64,000 nucleotides of DNA, taken from NCBI RefSeq assembly GCF_002836475.1, contig NZ_PJBJ01000023.1:62001-126000 (forward strand), read 5' to 3'. Below the pieces are notes generated by a model that was not told the origin of the DNA, did not search any database, and saw only the letters and a list, made by a program, of their open reading frames with translations. This DNA comes from Flavobacterium sp. ALD4. GTDB taxonomy: Bacteria; Bacteroidota; Bacteroidia; Flavobacteriales; Flavobacteriaceae. Each line of letters begins with the position of its first letter. Positions within the stretch are counted from its first letter, which is position 1. Positions 18,860-26,857 of the stretch are shown in pieces. The position numbers and the translations under genes were made by a program.

Positions 18860-19025
18860 TAGTTGCTAGAGTTTTTTTACTAAGCTATAGTTAAGATAAA
18901 GCTATATATATTCGAATTTATTGAAATTTGGTATCACAGAAAAAGAAGGCATTCCGCTTTAGATTACAAAACAATTGAAGACTTATTGATAAAGAAAAAT
19001 AATTTTAAAAATGTTGCTTTACTAA
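18860..19025 (+). mobile_element. IS3-family transposase remnant (C-terminal end of OrfB)
   Basis: A plus-strand frame without a start codon encodes FEFIEIWYHRKRRHSALDYK followed by a TIEDLLIKKN stretch and KNVA. This is the characteristic C-terminal end of IS3/IS150-type DDE transposases. An upstream piece (LLEFFY then a stop) is still recognisable. Only the last ~50 codons survive. No inverted repeats or target duplication seen. Confidence 0.75.
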
Positions 19026-19112
19026 TACTGAGAGTTTTCTTTGCATATCCACAACATAAATAGAGACTATAAAAGGTTGTTTCTATCCATTAACTCGGTA
19101 CTTGATTTAAAT

Positions 19113-19153
19113 AAAAAATCGGCATCTAATATTATATTAGATGCCGATTTTTT
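19113..19153. terminator. Strong bidirectional terminator downstream of OYE copy 1
   Basis: Near-perfect hairpin: AATCGGCATCTAAT pairs with ATTAGATGCCGATT, flanked by A6 and T6 runs. It lies about 90 nt past the minus-strand OYE stop. The core resembles the terminator at 22496-22536. Confidence 0.9.
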
Positions 19154-19244
19154 AATGCGATTTAAAATGACTGTTCTTCTTTAAGCACTATGGTATATGT
19201 TACAAACTATACCTTAGTAATACAAACAATCAATTTAACTCAAA

Positions 19245-20339
19245 TTATTTAGAAGCGTTTGGATAATCAGTATATCCTTTTGCTCCTCCTGTGTAGAACG
19301 TATCTTGATCACCTTCTGCAAGAGCCAAGTTATTTTCAAAACGTTCTACTAAGTCTGGATTAGCGATGTACGGCTTACCGTATGCTACTAAATCTGCATA
19401 TCCTTCTTCAATTACTTTATTCCCTTTTTCTTGATCAAAGCCGGAGTTAATCATTAATGTTCCATTATATAAAGGACGGAAATGCTTCGCTATCTCAGTA
19501 ACAGCGTATGGTATTGCTGAAACATCTGTAAATGGCTCGGAAAGATGAATATATGCTAAGTTATAGTCATTTAATTTTTTAATGATGTATTCAAACGTTG
19601 GGATTGTGTCTTCATCCATAGTCGTTCCAAATGGACCATTTAATGATGGATTAAAACGGGCTCCAATTTTTTCTTCTGGAATAACTTGTTTTACAGCGTC
19701 TAGCACTTCAAAAAATATACGGGCTTTGTTTTCAATACTTCCACCGTATTCATCTAATCTATGATTAGCCGTTCCGTTAAAGAACTGCTGAAACAAATAA
19801 CCATTAGAGGAATGTATTTCTACTCCATCAAATCCGGCTTTTACGGCATTTATAGCTGCGTTTTGAAAATCTTTTACCGTAGTTTTAATATCTTCAACGT
19901 TCATTTCCCTTGGCGTAACAGTAACTTTAAATCCTTCTGGAGTAAATGCCTTATCGTTAGGATTGATCGCTGACGCAGATAAAGGTAATGCCCCGTTATG
20001 AAAATCAGGATGAGACATACGTCCTACATGCCACAATTGAATAAAGATTTTCCCACCTTTATCATGCACACGTTTGGTTACTTTTTTCCAACCTTCGACT
20101 TGCTCATCTGTGTGGATACCGGCAGTATTGATATATCCTATAGCATCAAGAGACACTTGCGCGCCTTCTGTAATAATTAAACCTGCTGATGCACGTTGCT
20201 CATAATACAAACCATGTAGATCATCAGTTGGCACATTGCCTTCATTATCTGCTCTACCACGCGTCATAGGTGCTACTATAACTCTATTTTTAAGGTTAAT
20301 ATTTTTATTATATGGTGTTAATAAATGTTGTTTGCTCAT
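19245..20339 (-). CDS. Old Yellow Enzyme family alkene reductase (copy 1)
   Basis: 364-residue FMN TIM-barrel ene-reductase. FMN-binding start LTPYNKNINLKNRVIVAPMT; His/Asn substrate pair in VEIHSSNGYLFQQF; the proton-donor Tyr in LDEYGGS. WHVGR is the conserved flavin-side segment. It reduces activated C=C bonds and often nitro compounds with NAD(P)H. It is ~90% identical to the OYE at 23663-24757 (37 differences by hand count). Its promoter carries an FNR-like palindrome 22 nt upstream of a TAAATTTG box. Single-gene unit with its own terminator. Confidence 0.95.
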   Translation of the reverse strand: MSKQHLLTPYNKNINLKNRVIVAPMTRGRADNEGNVPTDDLHGLYYEQRASAGLIITEGAQVSLDAIGYINTAGIHTDEQVEGWKKVTKRVHDKGGKIFIQLWHVGRMSHPDFHNGALPLSASAINPNDKAFTPEGFKVTVTPREMNVEDIKTTVKDFQNAAINAVKAGFDGVEIHSSNGYLFQQFFNGTANHRLDEYGGSIENKARIFFEVLDAVKQVIPEEKIGARFNPSLNGPFGTTMDEDTIPTFEYIIKKLNDYNLAYIHLSEPFTDVSAIPYAVTEIAKHFRPLYNGTLMINSGFDQEKGNKVIEEGYADLVAYGKPYIANPDLVERFENNLALAEGDQDTFYTGGAKGYTDYPNASK

Positions 20340-20369
20340 GTTGTCTTAATTATAAATTTTTAATAATGA

Positions 20370-20413
20370 CAAATTTACAATACTGTAGCAGCAATGTCCT
20401 TGATCTAAATCAA
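20370..20413 (-). promoter_or_regulatory. Promoter of OYE copy 1: FNR/CRP-like box plus -7 element
   Basis: The palindrome TTGATCTAAATCAA (20400-20413) fits TTGATnnnnATCAA. Exactly 22 nt downstream in the direction of transcription is the -7 box TAAATTTG (20377-20370). The palindrome centre is then ~42 nt from the expected start, the class II activator position. The same layout occurs before OYE copy 2 and the nitroreductase. Confidence 0.75.
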
Positions 20414-21468
20414 TTGAGATAGATTTAACTTTTAAGTAGATAATCACAAGCGCTTACATTGCTGTATTTCATAAAGAGGTAATTCCAATGATTAATTAAA
20501 GTTTACGTCTATAAAACAAGCATAATTCTTCACACTCTCTAAATGTCTATTTATCTTATATATTATGTTTGCTACTCTTCCAAACATAATTTTTATTGTT
20601 AACCATTTAAATCGCACAATTAACCATATAAAACCTATGATTATTGAGTGAAAAATTATTTTAATTGGTGAAAAAACTAATAATTATTTTATCAAATTTA
20701 GTATTTATCACATCATATATAGATACTTAACTATAAATTTATTCTTATTAGAAAAAATTTATACTATGCCTGTAGATTACTATTAGAGGTTCAAATGTAT
20801 AACTAGTGTAAGACTTTATTTTTGTCTGCTTCTTCCCTATTCTGTTACTAACTAAACCGGTCTAATTAATAGCTACGACATAAGTATTATTTTAACATTC
20901 ATTGTTTAGCTTTTATATTATAATCGTAGAAAACTTAACAACAGTCTCTCCATTATATTGATAAAGTCCTCTAATAAAACACCTATGGATAGCACTTAAA
21001 GTGGTAGCTGTTATAATGCTATCCATACTATGAGGTGTTTGTTATTACGATTGATTAACTAACTATTTTTAGTATTAATATTCTCTTTTGAATTTAAAAT
21101 ATAATTCTACAGTATCTGTCGGACATTGCTTAAGGTACTCCGTTAGTAAGACAATACAATCAAAATACCATTTTGCCTTTCATTGATAAATCTAATATTA
21201 AATAGCTTGCAGTATGTAATTTTTAGTGAGCAGAGAAGCTACAGGTCTGAACAAATCACGGAACACTGTATTCCGAGCTACAATAAAACAGCTCTAAATA
21301 ATCAGTTTTGGGAAGTATCTTTATTAAAAAGTTTAACATATTACAAAGATGAAAGATTTTACGACGCTGCCCGAATTAGGATAAATGAAGTATATTGCCC
21401 TAATTAAAAATTTAAACGTAATTAACGTAATTACTGTTACAACAAATCTTCTTTAACACTACTACTAA
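20414..21468. other. 1-kb intergenic region
   Basis: No credible gene. A 74-codon plus-strand frame (21183-21407) has no family resemblance and an unusual composition, and I do not call it. The region contains the long inverted repeat at 20972-21047. The rest is AT-rich and unrecognised; it may be decayed sequence. Confidence 0.4.
20972..21047. repeat. Long inverted repeat / stem-loop
   Basis: AAACACCTATGGATAGCA (20977-20994) pairs over all 18 bases with TGCTATCCAT plus AGGTGTTT (21017-21040), interrupted only by a 6-nt bulge. The arms extend outward with TAATA/TATTA-type pairing. The loop is 22 nt. There is no T-run and no adjacent gene end, so it is not an obvious terminator. It could be a MITE-like remnant or structured RNA. 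Confidence 0.65.
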
Positions 21469-22419
21469 ATGGATTTTACAAACCCCTTAGTTTATGGAGT
21501 TCCTTGTTTTTTAGGCTTTATCGCGATAGAGCTTACCTACAGCAAAGCTTTTGATGACAAACAATTATATAAATGGAAAGATTTATTATCAAGTTTATCA
21601 CTTGGTATAGGATCTGCAATAGTCGCTGCCCTCGTAAAAACAGTTGCTGTAATATTAGTTTTTAATTTTGCTTATGACCTCTTCAATCCAATGGTGGATG
21701 GAGTTCGTACCAATATTATGGGTTGGGAGTCTTTTGGCTATGCTTGGTACATTTGGTTGGCTTGTATGCTTTTAGATGATTTTTCCTATTACTGGTTTCA
21801 TAGACAAAATCATATGATCCGCTTTTTATGGGCAGCACATATTGTACATCATTCTTCAGATAATTTTAATTTGGGAACGGCTGTCCGCAACGGTTGGTTC
21901 ACTATTTTTTATAAACCTTTTTTTTATGTTTGGATTGTAATCATTGGTTTCCCACCAGAAATGCTTGTTGTTTGCATGGGTATTGAAGCTATATGGCAGT
22001 TCCAACTGCACACACAGTATATAAAAAAATTGGGGTTTATAGATAAATTTGTTAATACCCACACCATGCATCAAGTACACCACGCTCAGAATATTGAATA
22101 TATGGACAAAAACCATGGGGGCTTCCTCAATATTTTTGATAGGATTTTTGGAACTTGGAAAGAACTAGATGATTCTATCGTTATAAAATACGGAGTTTCT
22201 GTACCTCCAGACTCTTATAACCTGTTTGTTATTTTAACCCACGAATACAAAAACATTTGGCAAGACATGAAAAAATCAAACAATTGGTATGACAAATTCA
22301 TGTATGTTTTTGGCCCTCCTGGTTGGAGCCATGATGGAAGTACCCTTACCATAAAGCAAATAAGGAGCGAAATGGCAGAAGCATCTAAAAGTAGCGTTGT
22401 AAAAACTGTCACAACCTAA
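21469..22419 (+). CDS. Sterol desaturase / fatty acid hydroxylase family membrane protein
   Basis: 316-residue integral membrane di-iron enzyme of the ERG3/alkylglycerol-monooxygenase-like superfamily. Hydrophobic N-terminal helices are followed by the three histidine boxes: WFHRQNH near residue 107, HIVHHSS near 124, and HTMHQVHHAQN near 196, then KNHGGFLNIFDRIFGTW. It would hydroxylate or desaturate a lipid or carotenoid-like substrate; the substrate is unknown. It stands alone on the plus strand between minus-strand redox genes and shares a bidirectional terminator with the ADH gene. Confidence 0.9.
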   Translation: MDFTNPLVYGVPCFLGFIAIELTYSKAFDDKQLYKWKDLLSSLSLGIGSAIVAALVKTVAVILVFNFAYDLFNPMVDGVRTNIMGWESFGYAWYIWLACMLLDDFSYYWFHRQNHMIRFLWAAHIVHHSSDNFNLGTAVRNGWFTIFYKPFFYVWIVIIGFPPEMLVVCMGIEAIWQFQLHTQYIKKLGFIDKFVNTHTMHQVHHAQNIEYMDKNHGGFLNIFDRIFGTWKELDDSIVIKYGVSVPPDSYNLFVILTHEYKNIWQDMKKSNNWYDKFMYVFGPPGWSHDGSTLTIKQIRSEMAEASKSSVVKTVTT

Positions 22420-22495
22420 ATCTATAGGCTATATATCTTATCTGTTTTTGGGAACAGAAATGCAACTTAATTTAACTCTGTAGTTTACTGCAAAT

Positions 22496-22536
22496 AAAAA
22501 CAGCATCTAAAATTACTTTAGATGCCGTTTTTTTTA
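22496..22536. terminator. Bidirectional terminator between sterol-desaturase gene and ADH
   Basis: CAGCATCTAAA pairs with TTTAGATGCCG, flanked by A5 and T8 runs. It serves two convergent genes. The core (GCATCTAA ... TTAGATGC) is shared with 19113-19153, as if the terminator had been duplicated with the OYE gene. Confidence 0.85.
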
Positions 22537-22557
22537 TAAGCTGTAAATAAATTGTTT

Positions 22558-23613
22558 TTATTTAAGCGATTTCATATCAATTACAAATCTGTATTTAACA
22601 TCATTACTTGTAATACGATCATAAGCTGTGTTAATATCTTGCATATTGATAAGCTCAATATCACTAGTAATATTATGTTCGCCACAGAAATCTAACATTT
22701 CTTGTGTTTCCTTAATACCTCCAATTAAAGAACCAGCAATACGCTTACGTCCCATAATGATGTTTCCACCATGAAATGGCTTTAACGGTTCTACTGCACC
22801 AACTAAAACCATTGTTGAATCAATTTTAAGTAACCCTAAATATGGATCCATTTCATGACCTACAGGAATGGTATTTAAAATAAAATCGAAACTATTTTGG
22901 TGTTCTTTCATGTCGTCTTCATCTTTGGAAATTAAAACTTCATGAGCACCTAAACGTTGAGCATCTTTTCCTTTTTCTGGGGATGTTGTAATCATAACCA
23001 CATGTGCACCTAATGCATTGGCAAACTTAACACCCATATGACCTAATCCTCCTAAACCTACTACTCCTACTTTATCTCCTTTTTTTACGTTCCAATGACG
23101 TAAAGGTGACCATGTAGTAACTCCTGCACATAATAGCGGTGCAGTTGCAGCTTCGTCTAAATTTTCTGGAATGCGTAGTACAAACTTTTCATCAACAACT
23201 ACTGACGTTGAATAGCCTCCGTAAGTTTGTTTTCCTTCAAGATGCTTATCTGGACTATTGTAAGTAAATGTTGCTCCATCTTCGCAAAATTGTTCTAAAT
23301 CTTTCTTACAAGAAGAACATGTCTGGCAAGAGTCTACCATACAACCTACTCCTACTAAATCACCTACTTTATGGCTACTAACAGCTTTTCCTACCTCTAC
23401 TACACGACCAATGATCTCATGTCCTGGTACTACAGGATAGGTTGATCCATGCCATTCGTTTCTTGCTGTATGTATGTCGCTATGACAAACACCACTATAA
23501 GTGATATCAATTTTCACATCGTCTGTTCCTACAGCTCTTCTTTCGATATCTAAAGGTTTTAAATCTTCTGTTGATGCTGTTGCACCATATGCTTTTACTG
23601 TTGTAGTCGCCAT
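22558..23613 (-). CDS. Zinc-dependent NAD(P) alcohol dehydrogenase (CAD/YahK type)
   Basis: 351-residue medium-chain dehydrogenase. Catalytic-zinc ligands: Cys in GVCHSDIH and His in PGHE. The structural-zinc loop has four cysteines (CQTCSSCKKDLEQFC). The cofactor motif is GLGGLGHMGVKFA near residue 180. It resembles the cinnamyl-alcohol/YahK aldehyde-reductase branch. It starts 49 nt after OYE copy 2 and has no promoter of its own, so the two probably form an operon under the FNR-like promoter at 24785-24828. Likely reduces aldehydes formed or released alongside the OYE reaction. Confidence 0.93.
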   Translation of the reverse strand: MATTTVKAYGATASTEDLKPLDIERRAVGTDDVKIDITYSGVCHSDIHTARNEWHGSTYPVVPGHEIIGRVVEVGKAVSSHKVGDLVGVGCMVDSCQTCSSCKKDLEQFCEDGATFTYNSPDKHLEGKQTYGGYSTSVVVDEKFVLRIPENLDEAATAPLLCAGVTTWSPLRHWNVKKGDKVGVVGLGGLGHMGVKFANALGAHVVMITTSPEKGKDAQRLGAHEVLISKDEDDMKEHQNSFDFILNTIPVGHEMDPYLGLLKIDSTMVLVGAVEPLKPFHGGNIIMGRKRIAGSLIGGIKETQEMLDFCGEHNITSDIELINMQDINTAYDRITSNDVKYRFVIDMKSLK

Positions 23614-23662
23614 TATTATGTTATTTTTAAAGTTACTATTAATTCGAGTTCTGTAGTACTAC

Positions 23663-24757
23663 TTATTTAGAAGCTACTGGATAATCTGTGTACCCTTCTG
23701 CTCCTCCCGCGTAGAACGTACTTTGATCCCACTCTGCTAAATCTAAGTTATTTTCAAAACGTTCTACTAAATCTGGATTAGATACGTATGGCTTACCATA
23801 AGCTACTAAATCTGCATACCCTTCTTCAATCACTTTATTTCCTTTTTCTTGATCAAATGCCGAGTTAATCATTAATGTACCGTTATATAAAGGACGGAAA
23901 TGTTTAGCTATCTCAGTAACAGCATATGGTAATTCTGAAACATCTGTAAAAGGTTCAGAAAGATGCACGAATGCTAAATTATAATCATTCAATTTTTTAA
24001 TGATGTATTCAAACGTTGGGATTGTTTCTTCATCCATAGTCGTTCCGAAGGGACCGTGTAATGATGGATTAAAACGGGCTCCAATTTTTTCCTGCGGAAT
24101 GACTTCTTTGATCGCGTCTAGAACTTCAAAAAATATACGGGCTTTGTTTTCAATACTTCCACCATACTCATCCGTTCTGTGGTTAGACGTCCCGTTAAAA
24201 AACTGCTGAAACAAATATCCATTAGAGGAATGTATTTCTACTCCATCAAAACCAGCTTTTACCGCATTTGCAGCTGAATTTTTAAAATCTTGTACCGTAG
24301 TTTTAATATCTTCAATGGTCATTTCCTTGGGCGTAACAGTATCTTTAAAACCTTCTGGAGTAAATGATTTATCGTTAGGATTTATAGCTGAAGCGGATAA
24401 TGGTAATGCACCATTATGAAAATCGGGATGCGACATACGTCCTACATGCCACAGTTGAATAAAAATCTTTCCTCCTTTATCATGCACACGTTTGGTTACT
24501 TTTTTCCAACCTTCTACTTGCTCATCTGTGTAGATACCAGCTGTATTGATATAACCGACAGCATCACGAGACACTTGCGCGCCTTCTGTAATAATTAAAC
24601 CTGCTGATGCACGTTGCTCGTAATACAAGCCATGTAGCTCATCCGTTGGAACGTTGCCTTCATTATTTGCTCTACCACGTGTCATAGGCGCCATGACAAC
24701 TCTGTTATTGAGGTTAATATTTTTATTATATGGTGTTAATAAATGTTGTTTGCTCAT
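23663..24757 (-). CDS. Old Yellow Enzyme family alkene reductase (copy 2)
   Basis: 364 residues, same length as copy 1 and ~90% identical. It has the same FMN and active-site signatures (APMTRGRA, WHVGR, VEIHSSNGY, TDEYGGS). Changes cluster at the surface and the C-terminus. It heads an operon with the zinc ADH. The duplicated pair is separated by a plus-strand sterol-desaturase gene and by ADH, so the event was not a simple recent tandem duplication, or later insertion has split it. Confidence 0.95.
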   Translation of the reverse strand: MSKQHLLTPYNKNINLNNRVVMAPMTRGRANNEGNVPTDELHGLYYEQRASAGLIITEGAQVSRDAVGYINTAGIYTDEQVEGWKKVTKRVHDKGGKIFIQLWHVGRMSHPDFHNGALPLSASAINPNDKSFTPEGFKDTVTPKEMTIEDIKTTVQDFKNSAANAVKAGFDGVEIHSSNGYLFQQFFNGTSNHRTDEYGGSIENKARIFFEVLDAIKEVIPQEKIGARFNPSLHGPFGTTMDEETIPTFEYIIKKLNDYNLAFVHLSEPFTDVSELPYAVTEIAKHFRPLYNGTLMINSAFDQEKGNKVIEEGYADLVAYGKPYVSNPDLVERFENNLDLAEWDQSTFYAGGAEGYTDYPVASK

Positions 24758-24784
24758 GTTATTTTTTCTAAATTATTATAATTA

Positions 24785-24828
24785 CAAAAATACATTACCG
24801 GAACATCAATATCATTGACCTACATCAA
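24785..24828 (-). promoter_or_regulatory. Promoter of OYE copy 2-ADH operon: FNR/CRP-like box plus -7 element
   Basis: The palindromic box at 24815-24828 reads TTGATGTAGGTCAA on the coding strand. Then comes a 22-nt spacer and the -7 box TATTTTTG (24792-24785). Upstream of the box, AGATTTAACT-like sequence is shared with the OYE copy 1 promoter. Confidence 0.75.
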
Positions 24829-24959
24829 TTAAAATAGATTTAACTATTTCCCTAACTCTACTTAAGTTTTTTGGAGTGATTCTTAAATAGTTTGTACCGA
24901 GTCATGCTTAAAATGATCAGGTCCCTCCAGGACAAAGGACGCTATTTATGAAAGTGTTT

Positions 24960-25400
24960 CTAATCCAGTTGCTCAAGGGCATAGAACAATCGATTTTGGG
25001 CCCCTTCTTGAGAGCCAAATATGGAGCGAGACAATATTGCGTCCTTTGTAATTAAAAGCCATTGCGGAGTTCCTTCTGAATCAAATTGATCATAAACCAA
25101 ATGTCCTTCATCCAGAAAAATAGGAAAAGGAAGTTCATGTATTCTAAAAATGCTCTTAATATCATTTTCGGTAACTTTTGTATTAGTGAAGTTGCTGTGT
25201 ATACCTACTACTTGTACCCCTACATTTTCTTTCTGTAATTGGTATGCCAAAGGAATCGCGCGTCCAGTACACCCTAAACATTGGTTGTTATAGATTACAG
25301 CCAAAATAGGTTTCCCTCGGTACTCATTTATAAGATCGATTTGGTTGCCGTTAAAATCCTGAACCAGAATTGAATCAACAGCTGTATTTTCTTTATTCAT
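24960..25400 (-). CDS. Thioredoxin-fold redoxin (AhpC/TSA or TlpA-like)
   Basis: 146 residues with a thioredoxin/peroxiredoxin fold. The active site is C41-L-G-C44 after the VIYNNQ strand, a CxxC arrangement nearer to TlpA/ResA disulfide reductases than to single-Cys peroxiredoxins. The EGTPQWLLI cis-Pro segment is present near residue 112. No signal peptide or lipobox, so it is cytoplasmic. Monocistronic. Possibly a thiol reductase or peroxidase in the redox-gene neighbourhood; substrate not visible. Confidence 0.75.
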   Translation of the reverse strand: MNKENTAVDSILVQDFNGNQIDLINEYRGKPILAVIYNNQCLGCTGRAIPLAYQLQKENVGVQVVGIHSNFTNTKVTENDIKSIFRIHELPFPIFLDEGHLVYDQFDSEGTPQWLLITKDAILSRSIFGSQEGAQNRLFYALEQLD

Positions 25401-25648
25401 TTATTGCAGGTTTAATTTAAGCTTGCTGCGGCAAAATTGATAAAACGAAATTACCCGTCGGGTGTAATTATTTTTTTTCTGATAATTTTAGTCATTTCAA
25501 GTAATTTTCGATAAAAAATTGTTCCATCAAGAAGAAAATTTTATTAAAAACTTCTATTCCAGTGTTTTAAATAATTATCGTCAGCGGGTAACAAAGTTAT
25601 GATTTAATAGCCTCTATCGCTTTCCTTTTTTGTTACTTATAATAAAAA
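25401..25648. other. Intergenic region with a plus-strand hairpin
   Basis: Holds a hairpin around 25450-25480 (AATTACCCG pairing with CGGGTGTAATT, followed by T8 on the plus strand) although no plus-strand gene precedes it. It may be a leftover from a lost gene. Nothing else is recognisable. Confidence 0.4.
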
Positions 25649-25678
25649 TGGCTCCAAAGTTTTGACACTTTGGAACCA
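25649..25678. terminator. Terminator of the nitroreductase gene
   Basis: TGGCTCCAAAGT pairs with ACTTTGGAACCA. On the minus strand it is followed by ATTTTTATT, 38 nt past the nitroreductase stop. Confidence 0.75.
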
Positions 25679-25715
25679 ATAATTATTTTTTTGACTAAAT
25701 TGAAACATATAGAAA

Positions 25716-26390
25716 TTACATCCAAGTAATAATATCTTCTGTATTTCTTCTTGATTTATGGTTTGCTGGATCTTCTTTTCTGTAACCAAAAGCAACCATA
25801 AAGGACAAACCGTATTTATCTGTATCCACACCAAACTTTTCTCTCAATAAAGTCTCTGCTTTTTCTTGATGAAAACCTTCAATAGGACAACTATCAATAC
25901 CTACTAAAGCAGCTGATGTCATCATATTTCCCAAAGCAATGTAGGTTTGTTTTGATGACCAATCGAATAATTTTTTATCCGTATCTAAATCAAAGTCATT
26001 CTCTTGAAACTCTCTGTAGAATTTAGAATACATTTCTATGGTATCTGCTGGCCATTGTTTGACGTCTTTCATCATCGACATGATATAATCGGAATCGTGT
26101 TTCACCATTGGTGCTTTCATAGACAAACCCAATACAAAATGGCTTGCAGTATCTAATTTTGCCGGTGCTCCCCAAGCTACTGGTTTTATCAATTCACGCA
26201 ACTCTTTGTTTTGTACAACAATAAAATGCCAAGGTTCGAAACCAAAAGAACTTGGCGATAAATGTGCGGTTTCTAAAATAAATTCAATGTTTTCATCTGA
26301 AATAATTTTAGTAGCGTCAAACTCTTTAGTCGCATGTCTAAATTGAAATGCGTTGATAATGTCTTCTTTTGCTATATTAGGTGTGCTCAT
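25716..26390 (-). CDS. NAD(P)H-dependent nitroreductase (NfsB-like)
   Basis: 224-residue FMN nitroreductase family protein. It opens with FRHATKEFD (FMN phosphate-binding Arg), has SPSSFGFEPWHFIVV near residue 50, and GIDSCPIEGF near residue 165, the usual NfsB order. It reduces nitroaromatics, quinones or flavins with NAD(P)H. Its promoter has the same FNR-like box and 22-nt spacing as both OYE genes, pointing to shared control of flavin reductases. Monocistronic with its own terminator. Confidence 0.93.
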   Translation of the reverse strand: MSTPNIAKEDIINAFQFRHATKEFDATKIISDENIEFILETAHLSPSSFGFEPWHFIVVQNKELRELIKPVAWGAPAKLDTASHFVLGLSMKAPMVKHDSDYIMSMMKDVKQWPADTIEMYSKFYREFQENDFDLDTDKKLFDWSSKQTYIALGNMMTSAALVGIDSCPIEGFHQEKAETLLREKFGVDTDKYGLSFMVAFGYRKEDPANHKSRRNTEDIITWM

Positions 26391-26418
26391 ATTCTATTTT
26401 ATAAAATTTTACTGAGTG

Positions 26419-26462
26419 CAAATCTATAATACTTTAGCAGAAACCTCCTTGACCTAGATCAA
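26419..26462 (-). promoter_or_regulatory. Promoter of nitroreductase: FNR/CRP-like box plus -7 element
   Basis: The box at 26449-26462 reads TTGATCTAGGTCAA on the coding strand, followed by a 22-nt spacer and TAGATTTG (26426-26419). It is the third instance of the same architecture. Confidence 0.75.
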
Positions 26463-26857
26463 GTAAGAAAGATTTATCATTTTCATAAGTACCTATCTTT
26501 TCTGGATTTACTCTTAGGTTTTTTAAATAGCCCCATTAAGGTAAGGACATATAAAATATTTATTTATTTTCGTCGAAATCCAGAAGGTAAAGCGACTTAC
26601 TTAGATTATTATTTTAAAGTTGCGTATAATCGGATTATAGGATAATAAGAGTATATCACATACATTCTCCCTCCCTCCTAAATCGTAGTATAAAAAGTGT
26701 TCTGTAGAAAGGAAGTTTATTTCTGAAGGTTTAATTCCTCGAAGTTTTAATTTATTTTCCACAGATTAACTGATTTTTTAAAAATAATTTTTTAATCTGT
26801 GGCTATTATTTTACTAAAACCTTGTGGACTATGCCCACAACGTCGTTTATTTATCTT
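26463..26857. other. Intergenic region with two hairpins downstream of ALDH
   Basis: Contains an inverted repeat CCACAGATTA/TAATCTGTGG (26759-26802) and a hairpin TTGTGG/CCACAA (26822-26840), both downstream of the minus-strand ALDH stop and likely part of its termination signal. The remainder is AT-rich with no gene. Confidence 0.5.

Noticed and set aside
21183..21407. 74-codon plus-strand frame
   Set aside because: No family resemblance, isolated, no promoter; probably chance.
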